Shown here: in pieces, positions 8,258 to 15,119 of the stretch | How the letters are laid out: the number at the start of each line of letters is the position of its first letter | Position numbering within the stretch: the first letter of the stretch is position 1 | DNA from: Paenibacillus amylolyticus | Lineage (GTDB): Bacteria; Bacillota; Bacilli; Paenibacillales; Paenibacillaceae | Length of the DNA stretch: 64,000 nt | NCBI RefSeq assembly: GCF_001570725.1 | Contig: NZ_BCNV01000001.1 | Location: 3,658,001 to 3,722,000, forward strand | Direction of reading: 5' to 3' | Notes under the pieces: model-generated | The model's input: only the letters and a program-made list of their open reading frames with translations | Database searches by the model: none | Told to the model about the DNA's origin: nothing | Position numbers and translations under genes: made by a program

Positions 8258-9814
8258 TTACTTTGTACTTAACGATACATTTGCTGTTAACGTCTTGTCG
8301 ATCGTCGTCCAGTTTACATAAGCACCTAGTATTTCATTAATAATAGAAACCGGAACTACGGTTTCGCCTTTTAAAAGCTTTGGTACGTTACGATTGAACA
8401 CTAGTTTATCGTTAATTGAATACACATCTGAACCAATTTGAGCACTTATATTTTTCGCGCCTAATTTGATTTGCGTTGTACGCGTCTTATTATCCCACAC
8501 CACTGTACCGCCCAATAGCTCGGAAATGATTCGAATCGGTACGTAGAACTCATCGTTATGAACAACCGGTTCGATTGTCATACCACCTACATTCATGGCA
8601 ACGTCAACATATTCAAGGAAATCGGTCTTTCGAATGAGACCATGAACGCCTTTCGTTCGGTCCACGACCTGAGATACTTCGTAATCCGTTGCGGCCGATA
8701 GATACGCATAAGCTACACTTCTATCCATATCAAGCTTATCGGATAAGAATTGAATCGATTCACGTACGGATTCTTTCATTGCTTCATCCAAATCAGGGTC
8801 CAGTCCAATTGGAATCCAATAATCCTCTGTTTCAGCAAAGGGTTGCGTGAATTCTCCACGATGTGGTAGTGATGGATCACCTTTCTTTAACACCGTTAAC
8901 CGAACTGTCCCCCTTAAGGAAGCTTCCAATGCAGTTAACGCTACTTCCCCATCTCCTTGAGCAAAGTGTGGATCTCCAGTATAGAATAGCCCACCTTTAA
9001 CTTGAATCGGATAATAGATAGTTGCACCAACACCCAACTCGTTAATATCCATATTCCCTCCTGTTTCAATAGGTGGGATAGAACTCACAACTTCGCTGGT
9101 ATTTGGTGCAACCCCCATAACACCTAGAAACGGGTTAATTGGAAAACGAACATTTTTGCCAGCTTTTGTTGGTAATACACCATACCAATTGCCGTTGATT
9201 TCTTCAATAGGCGTAAATATAGACACATTATTATATAATTCCGGTTTTGTTGCGCTAGCTCCCTCTTGTGGGCCTGTATTTTCTGGAAATTCGTTAGGAA
9301 GGGCACCTTTACCATGGCGGTTAGAAATGACACCATATGGAACTCGAGTCTGCAAAGAAAGGACTTCTACTTTAAGAACATCTCCTGGCTCCGCTCCCTC
9401 AACCGCTACTGGCCCAGTGATAATATGAGGTCCGTCTTCTACATAATCATGCTTAATCGCAGAAGCCGCAATCACCTTCGCATCATCCAACACTCCATCG
9501 GGTGAGATACCGAATTTGCCGAAGTACTCCACGGGATTTCTCCCTTGATCCTCCATCAGTCCCTCATGCGATACCGTATCAAATGTTACAGCACTTCCGG
9601 ATGGTACAGTAAGAATCGGAGAGCTGTCTCGATTAGGCAGTGATCCCCAGCGAATGTTCTCAATCGCAGACGTTACATAATGATCACCTTCTACCTTATC
9701 GATGGTAGTTGGTTGCAGCGGCATACTGAAGCCCACTGAAGGTAAAGCACATGTAAGCATACCTATAATCCCTACTGAAACCCCAAATTTCCTAATGGTT
9801 CGGTTAATAAACAT
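8258..9814 (-). CDS. Secreted acetamidase/formamidase family protein with C-terminal stalk domain
   Basis: 518 residues. Signal peptide (1-30), then an FmdA/AmdA amidohydrolase domain (about 45-335). Family landmarks are WGSLPNRDSSP near the N-terminus, GPHIITGPVAVEGAEPGDVL, GGNMD and GDPHFAQGDGEVALTALE. From about residue 400 there is a 'copper amine oxidase N-terminal'-type stalk domain (VPIRIISELLGGTVVWD ... VPVSIINEILGAYVNW), common in Paenibacillus envelope proteins and probably a cell-wall or dimerisation module. The amidase would release ammonia from formamide/acetamide-like substrates outside the cell, which is unusual since most homologues are cytoplasmic. RBS GGGGGGA upstream of ATG. 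AT-rich, reverse-strand gene between sulfurtransferase copies 2 and 3. Confidence 0.83.
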   Translation of the reverse strand: MFINRTIRKFGVSVGIIGMLTCALPSVGFSMPLQPTTIDKVEGDHYVTSAIENIRWGSLPNRDSSPILTVPSGSAVTFDTVSHEGLMEDQGRNPVEYFGKFGISPDGVLDDAKVIAASAIKHDYVEDGPHIITGPVAVEGAEPGDVLKVEVLSLQTRVPYGVISNRHGKGALPNEFPENTGPQEGASATKPELYNNVSIFTPIEEINGNWYGVLPTKAGKNVRFPINPFLGVMGVAPNTSEVVSSIPPIETGGNMDINELGVGATIYYPIQVKGGLFYTGDPHFAQGDGEVALTALEASLRGTVRLTVLKKGDPSLPHRGEFTQPFAETEDYWIPIGLDPDLDEAMKESVRESIQFLSDKLDMDRSVAYAYLSAATDYEVSQVVDRTKGVHGLIRKTDFLEYVDVAMNVGGMTIEPVVHNDEFYVPIRIISELLGGTVVWDNKTRTTQIKLGAKNISAQIGSDVYSINDKLVFNRNVPKLLKGETVVPVSIINEILGAYVNWTTIDKTLTANVSLSTK

Positions 9815-10109
9815 TACATCCCCCCACTACTTATGTAATATTACCTAACACTTAAATACACACTATCATATAAATATATATACAACAATGTTTTTTTGTT
9901 AATAAAAACAACATTATAAAGCTATATATCAAGAAAAATATATAAATATAAATTTTATGTCAATATACTTATCATATATAAGGCATATAAAATTTAAATA
10001 TATTTAGTAAACTTGAGGATTCTCCTTCAGAAATTTGAACAAACGAAATTAAGTTACAGGGAAATTATGTATGTATTTCATGTATCTGATCCCGCCTTAG
10101 GAATACGAC
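9815..10109. other. AT-rich intergenic stretch without a recognisable gene
   Basis: About 200 bases (9830-10030) of very AT-rich DNA upstream of the acetamidase start, made of TATA/AAAT runs with an imperfect hairpin near 9885-9917. It probably contains the acetamidase promoter, but no single box stands out. Beyond 10030 composition returns to that of the neighbouring genes, leading into the decayed sulfurtransferase remnant. Confidence 0.5.
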
Positions 10110-10251
10110 TGCGCTCCGTTCAGGCATAATCACCTGTCCACATGTGATTGCACTGGAAAAAGCGGGATTCTCAAATGTGAAGCTGTATTCCGGAAGTTGG
10201 AGAAATTGAATTAATTATCAGGAGAATCCAGTGGCTATCGGGGAAAAATAA
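10110..10251 (+). pseudogene. Decayed 3' remnant of a third sulfurtransferase copy
   Basis: Codons from 10135 read CPHVIALEKAGFSNVKLYSG, matching residues 241-260 of the intact gene. They are followed by SWRN, an in-frame TGA (where the intact gene has TGG for Trp), and then INYQENPVAIGEK with the authentic final stop at 10249-10251. Upstream, 10114-10134 still aligns as xxSGIIT with the catalytic loop CGSGVSA, but the Cys codon is lost. The homology then fades. The copy is followed by the same AGCCCACG terminator hairpin as copy 1, showing that gene end and terminator were duplicated together. Confidence 0.85.
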
Positions 10252-10260
10252 AGACTAAAG

Positions 10261-10281
10261 AGCCCACGTTTTGCGTGGGCT
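10261..10281. terminator. Bidirectional terminator, duplicated from the sulfurtransferase locus
   Basis: Stem AGCCCACG / CGTGGGCT with loop TTTTG and flanking A/T tracts on both sides. It is closely similar to the hairpin at 6139-6163 and now serves the leftward gene ending at 10314. Confidence 0.8.
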
Positions 10282-10313
10282 TCTTTGTGCTTTCATTATA
10301 TCCATGTAGCATT

Positions 10314-10901
10314 TTAGATGCTTACATTTCCGACCTCTGTCACGTTCATATTCAGCCCATGTTTTCGGCATACATCGTAAAAATCTTTTGAAACAATGGG
10401 TTTGAAGATATTTATATAATCCAGCATAAAAAATTCATGCTCGCCAATTCGCTCTTCATGAAGGCAGATTTGAGATACAACTTTGACGATCTTACGTGGA
10501 GGCTGTTGTACAGATGCAGCAATGACCGCTTTGCGTCCATATTCCGAACGTTCATAATCGAAAACATCCAAACGATCAAGCTGATGTACAGTCCAATAGT
10601 TTTTTTCAACTGAACGACCGTCGTGGTAACACACCGTTGTCGGAATAAACTGGGTGTTTGTCTTCGTTTCCTCCAACAGCGTTTTAAAACGATCTGATAC
10701 GTGTCTCGTTCCTGTAATCGTCTCAAAATAATCCACGTTCAGGTTGCGCACCGTAGACAGCAACTCAACCTCTGCCGTTGTCCCCTCTGGCAACAGATTC
10801 TCTAACGCCAAATAATTCATATCTAATTGGGGAGTGAAGGTCGTTCCGCCACTAATAAACCCTCTAAGTGGATATTGAGATTCCAGAAAATAATAGTTCA
10901 T
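10314..10901 (-). CDS. Immunity-like protein, Imm11/Imm43 (DUF1629) type
   Basis: 195 residues, no signal peptide or membrane segment. The middle region (HVSDRFKTLLEE, about residues 65-80, and LDRLDVFDYERSEYGRK, about 105-120) has the 'VS-x-R-x-K-x-L-L-E ... D-x-F/L-D-x-E-R-S' pattern seen in the DUF1629/Imm11 and Imm43 immunity families, which neutralise polymorphic toxins. The assignment is by remembered pattern only and no toxin gene is adjacent, so it could be an orphan immunity gene or a protein of another role. RBS AGGAGA precedes the ATG. It follows the FAD oxidoreductase gene on the same strand after 33 nt and may be co-transcribed. Confidence 0.5.
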   Translation of the reverse strand: MNYYFLESQYPLRGFISGGTTFTPQLDMNYLALENLLPEGTTAEVELLSTVRNLNVDYFETITGTRHVSDRFKTLLEETKTNTQFIPTTVCYHDGRSVEKNYWTVHQLDRLDVFDYERSEYGRKAVIAASVQQPPRKIVKVVSQICLHEERIGEHEFFMLDYINIFKPIVSKDFYDVCRKHGLNMNVTEVGNVSI

Positions 10902-10934
10902 AGAAAGAAGTCTCCTTTCCGAATTAGGTGCTTT

Positions 10935-11990
10935 TCAAGTGTGGAGTGATCTTAAAAACCGGGAGAGTCGGCAAGGTTCTAATTCATTTCTTGTGCCATC
11001 AATAATTTCACTTGCAGCCAGATGCGCAATCAGCGGTGCCAGCGTAATTGCAGAATGCATCACCGTCAGATAAAGTCCATTACTATGATCTTGGAAGCCC
11101 ACGATCGGATAACCGTCTTCAGGCATGGGTCTCCATCCAACCTTTATGCTTTCCAGTTCCAGTTGATTTCCATGTTTTAGACTACGACGCAATGTGTCGA
11201 ACGCTCGCTTACCGACCGCCTGCGGTCCGTTTTCCTCCGACTCGTCGATATAATCTTCTGCAGCCAGCAGCGTATAATCCGTCAGTTGACGCGCTTCAAA
11301 TTGCGTATTGGAGATTAATGTGTGTATCAGTTTATTTGCAGTTTTCATCCGAATCAGAATGGAAGGTGACGACGTTACCGGCACGTGACAACCTAACGGG
11401 TTACAAAGTTCGGGTGTACCTGTTCCAGCGGCCAATACCACGACATCCGACTCCACAAAACCCTTGGACGTATGAACGCCAATCAGGCGGGAACCCTCCT
11501 GCTGCAGCTGTGTAACGTTGGTTTCGAACTGAACTTTTGCTCCGAACGCTTGCGCTTTGCTCAACAACAGCTCCGTTACCGCTATAGGGTCCAGCGCACC
11601 TTCTTCGCTCACAAAAACCGCTTCATCCGGATATTCCTTCAGATTCGGTTCCAATGCCTCAAGCTGCTCCCGGTTTAATTTTTGAGAGCGATGTTGCTCC
11701 CTTAGAGGCGGAGTGTCCCAAGTTAGCGCTCCATGCCAATGAATTTTCAGTTCGGACAGCTCTTGCTGAAGTGTGTGGTATTCTTCCACAGCTGCATCGT
11801 ACAAATGCCAGTATTCAGGAGCCACTCTATGCGTCGTATGTATCCAGGCAAATGATTTTTCCGTGACTTCACGCGCCGCGGCGGGGTGTCGTTCAATAAC
11901 AGTGACATCTTGATTTCGTTTGGATAGATGATAGGCCATACACGCCCCAACAATCCCTGCACCAACAATCACAATTTTTTGTTTATTCAA
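10935..11990 (-). CDS. FAD-dependent oxidoreductase, D-amino-acid/glycine oxidase (DAO) family
   Basis: 351 residues, cytoplasmic. The N-terminal dinucleotide-binding fold VIVGAGIVGACMAYHLS (residues 6-22) with VIERHPAAA at the end of strand 2 is followed by DAO-type segments: the substrate-domain TRP/HG region near 90, VLAAGTGTPEL around 187, and a final GWRPMPEDGYPIVGF with GLYLTVMHSAITLAP that closes the FAD site. Members oxidise D-amino acids, glycine or sarcosine; the substrate here is unknown. It probably starts the unit with the immunity-like gene. Confidence 0.83.
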   Translation of the reverse strand: MNKQKIVIVGAGIVGACMAYHLSKRNQDVTVIERHPAAAREVTEKSFAWIHTTHRVAPEYWHLYDAAVEEYHTLQQELSELKIHWHGALTWDTPPLREQHRSQKLNREQLEALEPNLKEYPDEAVFVSEEGALDPIAVTELLLSKAQAFGAKVQFETNVTQLQQEGSRLIGVHTSKGFVESDVVVLAAGTGTPELCNPLGCHVPVTSSPSILIRMKTANKLIHTLISNTQFEARQLTDYTLLAAEDYIDESEENGPQAVGKRAFDTLRRSLKHGNQLELESIKVGWRPMPEDGYPIVGFQDHSNGLYLTVMHSAITLAPLIAHLAASEIIDGTRNELEPCRLSRFLRSLHT

Positions 11991-12070
11991 AACTAACTCT
12001 CCCTTGTTACCCTATCACCCCAAGGAATCGATTTTCCAAAGTTCGGAAGGGTTTGCTCCTATTTCGTTGA

Positions 12071-13678
12071 TTAGACATTCTCCACTAACTTGATCATCTC
12101 GTCCAATTGCCCATCGACCGCGAGCGGTGTGTACATCCACCATTTGTCGTAGGATACCTTATGTACGTTTTTATTACGAACAACATTTAAGTTCCTCCAT
12201 ACTTCCGAACGACACAGCTTGCGAAAGGCGGCTTCGGCATACGGGTTTTGCCCATTGACCATGATAAACAATCGATCCGCGTCATAATGGTGAAGTTCTT
12301 CGAATGGAAGCTTTTCCGAGAACGCATTATGACCATTATAGTCATTAATGAATTGCTGCACGAGCGGATGAGGCCTCAATTGAAGAGAGCGGTACAGCAC
12401 ATGCCCCATGTTCCGGTCACCTGCCACGCGAAAGCCCGTATCATCGATCACCAGTGCCGCATACGTATCTTGCAGTCCGATAGTGGAACAGAGTCGCTCC
12501 TTTGTCTGGGCAACCTTAAGCTGATGTTGTTCCATCCACTCTCTGCTTCTCTTACGTTTGTTAACAACGGCAGATACACTGTCTAACTGTTGGTATACGT
12601 CCTGAGATTGCCAGGGAATGCGTACCACCTCGGCGATCGTGGAAAATTGTTCGTATTCCCCTGTCGTCATATGCTCATATCCCAAAATAAGATCTGGCTC
12701 CATTTCGCGAATCGCCTCAAGATCGTATGGTGCCCATACAAACGGTTTCATCTCAGGCAAATACGGACGAACGTACTCGTTGCGGAATAAATGATAATCC
12801 GGTGCTCCGATCGGCGTCATGCCAAGTGCAAGCAAATGGGAGGTAAACAGCAGACCGATAACACGCGGCTCATGTTTCTTGACATAAACGCTGGGAGACA
12901 CGCCTTCTTGCTGTTTGAACCTGCGACTGAAATAAAACTCGTCCTTGAATCCAACCTGTGTGGCAATAGAGTGTATGTCCCGGCTTGATGATCGCAGCAA
13001 ACGTTTGGCATGATCCACTCGCACGCGATGCAAATAATCCATTGGGCTTGTTCCTGTTACCTGCCTGAAAATATGGCTATACTGCCTCGTGCCTACGCAG
13101 GCGATAGCAGCCAACTCCCCCACCTTCCAATTGTGCTGGTAATTTTCCTCCATATGAGTGATCGTCCGCAGCACAGCCTCCTTGGTATTCGCTGGCTGAT
13201 TCACACAAGCCTTGACCGCAAATTGAAAGATCGCTTCCTGCAGCAGAATTCCCCGCCTAAAGCGGCTCATTCCCATATCGGTCGTCCGTAGCTCAGCAAT
13301 TTGATCCAGTAGTTCCATCAGATTGGCCAAAGGCTGAATTGCAACCACTCGGTTTCCGATCATTGCCAGTGGATGTTCCTCTGGTTCTCCTTCCCAGTCT
13401 GCATCAAACTCCAGCTTATGCGCATGCACAATATGTCCAGGCTGATGTTCCCACTCCAAGATCGTTCCGGGGAGAACCAGAATACTGCTGCTTGGAACAA
13501 TCGGAAGGCGTTGTCCGTCCACAACGGCAACGCCTTCTCCCTCATCAATAACCCACATTGCATAATTGTCGGGTGCAAACATCGTGCGTTCTATACCCGA
13601 ATAAAACGTATATACATCAAGCCCAATCCAACGTAAACGCACATTATCCATGGGCAAATCGAAGTTCTGCCACTCCAC
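12071..13678 (-). CDS. AraC-family regulator with C-terminal siderophore-binding domain (Btr type, cytosolic)
   Basis: 535 residues. An N-terminal cupin-like sensor (1-150) is followed by a double helix-turn-helix AraC domain (about 170-268, with GELAAIACVGTRQYSHIFRQ and IHSIATQVGFKDEFYFSRRF). The C-terminal periplasmic-binding-protein fold of FhuD/BtuF type (about 272-535) begins RVIGLLFTSHLLALGMTPIG. There is no signal peptide or membrane segment anywhere, so the binding domain acts in the cytoplasm, as in B. subtilis Btr, which senses ferric bacillibactin and activates its uptake operon. GTG start with AAGGTG 8 nt upstream. A Fur-like box lies 22-37 nt upstream. Adjacent and codirectional is a binding lipoprotein gene (13792) that it may control. 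Confidence 0.88.
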   Translation of the reverse strand: MEWQNFDLPMDNVRLRWIGLDVYTFYSGIERTMFAPDNYAMWVIDEGEGVAVVDGQRLPIVPSSSILVLPGTILEWEHQPGHIVHAHKLEFDADWEGEPEEHPLAMIGNRVVAIQPLANLMELLDQIAELRTTDMGMSRFRRGILLQEAIFQFAVKACVNQPANTKEAVLRTITHMEENYQHNWKVGELAAIACVGTRQYSHIFRQVTGTSPMDYLHRVRVDHAKRLLRSSSRDIHSIATQVGFKDEFYFSRRFKQQEGVSPSVYVKKHEPRVIGLLFTSHLLALGMTPIGAPDYHLFRNEYVRPYLPEMKPFVWAPYDLEAIREMEPDLILGYEHMTTGEYEQFSTIAEVVRIPWQSQDVYQQLDSVSAVVNKRKRSREWMEQHQLKVAQTKERLCSTIGLQDTYAALVIDDTGFRVAGDRNMGHVLYRSLQLRPHPLVQQFINDYNGHNAFSEKLPFEELHHYDADRLFIMVNGQNPYAEAAFRKLCRSEVWRNLNVVRNKNVHKVSYDKWWMYTPLAVDGQLDEMIKLVENV

Positions 13679-13699
13679 CGTATGTCACCTTTTCCTAAA

Positions 13700-13715
13700 T
13701 GAAAACAATTCTCAT
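13700..13715. promoter_or_regulatory. Fur-box-like site upstream of the 12071 regulator
   Basis: TGAAAACAATTCTCAT resembles the Fur consensus TGATAATNATTATCA (TGA-AA-x-TT-x-TCA symmetry kept) and lies just before the GTG start, so it would block transcription under iron repletion. Confidence 0.55.
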
Positions 13716-13749
13716 CTACAACTTATTGTACGACAATTCAGATATGCAG

Positions 13750-13777
13750 AAAAGCCCCCTTGATCCAGGGAGCTTTT
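13750..13777 (-). terminator. Terminator of the 13792 binding-protein gene
   Basis: Hairpin AAAAGC-CCC / GGG-aGCTTTT with one or two mismatches, ending on the minus strand in GGGGGCTTTTCT. It separates the lipoprotein gene from the downstream regulator gene. Confidence 0.65.
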
Positions 13778-13791
13778 ACACCAGTTCTTCA

Positions 13792-14826
13792 TTATTGCTT
13801 ATGTTGTTTGAACAATTCCACCGCTTCATCCAGCAAAGCATCCGTGGAGAATAACGTGTACGACCACCATTTGTCATGTGGCACAATGAAGACGTTGCCG
13901 TTTTTGACCGCAGGGAGGTTTTTCCACAGGCTTGATTCCTGCATTTTCTCATAAAATTCCGTCGAACCCGGTTGGGTATCATTGACCTTAATGATCAAAT
14001 AATCCGCGGTAAGCTCCGGCAATTTCTCCAGTGACTGCGGCTCCGTGTACACGACGAATCCATCGCTTTTATCAACCTCTTCCTGAACCCATGGCATACG
14101 CTTTAATCCAAGCAGATCGTGCAATACGAACCCCATGTTTCGGGTACCTGCGACTTGGAATGAATCCTTGAAGATTTCAACAGCCGCCACCGTCCGGTCT
14201 GCTCCAACAAGGTTACTCATCTCGGCTTTGCGTTCCGCTACTTTGGCCTCGTGTTTCGTTATCCATTCTTCTGCTTCCGCTTTTTTGCCCACGATATCGC
14301 CAATATATCTTAGTTGATCGTATAAATTGTCTTCCCATGGATAGATCACCGTTGGAGCGATTTTCTCCAATTGTTCGATCACATCCGATTCAACAAAGGA
14401 GGATGCGATGATCAGATCAGGCTGAAGTGTGGTCACTGCTTCCATATTCGGTGGGTAGTCTCCGGCGATTTCAACTTCGCTGGCTGCATTTTTCAAATAA
14501 TAATCCTGATCGATTTCATATTGAAGTCCGCCTACTGGCGTAATACCCAGAGCCAACAGTTGCGTTGTTGCACTGATGGAAAAAATGCGCTGCGGGTTCA
14601 CGGGGATCTCTTTTGTTCCGGTAGGATCCGTGAAAGATTTCGTTGGTGAAGCGTTGGCGGATGCCGTCTCTTCCTGACTCGCAGTTCCTGCGTCCGTTGA
14701 TGATGAAGCTGTCTGGCTTCCGGTGGACGAACCGCTATCGGTCTGCGTGCCACATCCCGCCATAATAAAAATCAACACCAATATCATTGCCGCAGACATG
14801 ATACTATACGTACCTCTTCGTTTCAT
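13792..14826 (-). CDS. Iron-siderophore ABC transporter substrate-binding lipoprotein
   Basis: 344 residues. The signal peptide ends in lipobox MAGC|GTQ at residue 25 and is followed by a Ser/Thr-rich linker (residues 28-60). A class III binding-protein fold (FhuD/FeuA/YfiY family) starts KEIPVNPQRIFSISATTQLLALGITPVGG and includes VTTLQPDLIIASS. It captures a ferric siderophore outside the membrane and hands it to a permease; no permease gene is adjacent. A Fur-like box lies about 35 nt upstream of the ATG and the gene is divergent from the AraC-lipoprotein fusion starting at 15120. RBS GAGGAGA. Confidence 0.9.
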   Translation of the reverse strand: MKRRGTYSIMSAAMILVLIFIMAGCGTQTDSGSSTGSQTASSSTDAGTASQEETASANASPTKSFTDPTGTKEIPVNPQRIFSISATTQLLALGITPVGGLQYEIDQDYYLKNAASEVEIAGDYPPNMEAVTTLQPDLIIASSFVESDVIEQLEKIAPTVIYPWEDNLYDQLRYIGDIVGKKAEAEEWITKHEAKVAERKAEMSNLVGADRTVAAVEIFKDSFQVAGTRNMGFVLHDLLGLKRMPWVQEEVDKSDGFVVYTEPQSLEKLPELTADYLIIKVNDTQPGSTEFYEKMQESSLWKNLPAVKNGNVFIVPHDKWWSYTLFSTDALLDEAVELFKQHKQ

Positions 14827-14860
14827 TAAATAAATCTCCTCGCTTTGCAGTATTCAGTAA

Positions 14861-14875
14861 TGAGAATCAATATCA
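14861..14875. promoter_or_regulatory. Fur-box-like site upstream of the 13792 binding protein
   Basis: TGAGAATCAATATCA matches the TGATAATNATTATCA consensus at most positions. It is placed about 35 nt before the leftward start at 14826, in the interval shared with the divergent 15120 gene. Confidence 0.6.
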
Positions 14876-15119
14876 CTTAGAATAGAATACCGGACAGTCC
14901 TCTACTTTGCACATGGAGAATTCGGCGATTTTCTTTAGATCATTGAGAGGTCAAGACATCAAACATTTTTCGTCTTTATACTCGACAGTTATAAGAAGAA
15001 TTCGGTACTAACGTGGAAACGTTTTGGAAAGTGACAAAAAGCCACTAATATTATTATATAATAGCCTCACCACATATAAGGCTGGCTTCAACAGCTCATG
15101 GAAGGAAGACAACTCTCTA

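Noticed and set aside
15024-15119. Extension of the AraC-lipoprotein frame to a TTG at 15024.
   Set aside because: The extra 32 codons overlap a probable promoter (TATAAT at 15057) and do not align with the paralogue starting at 25117.
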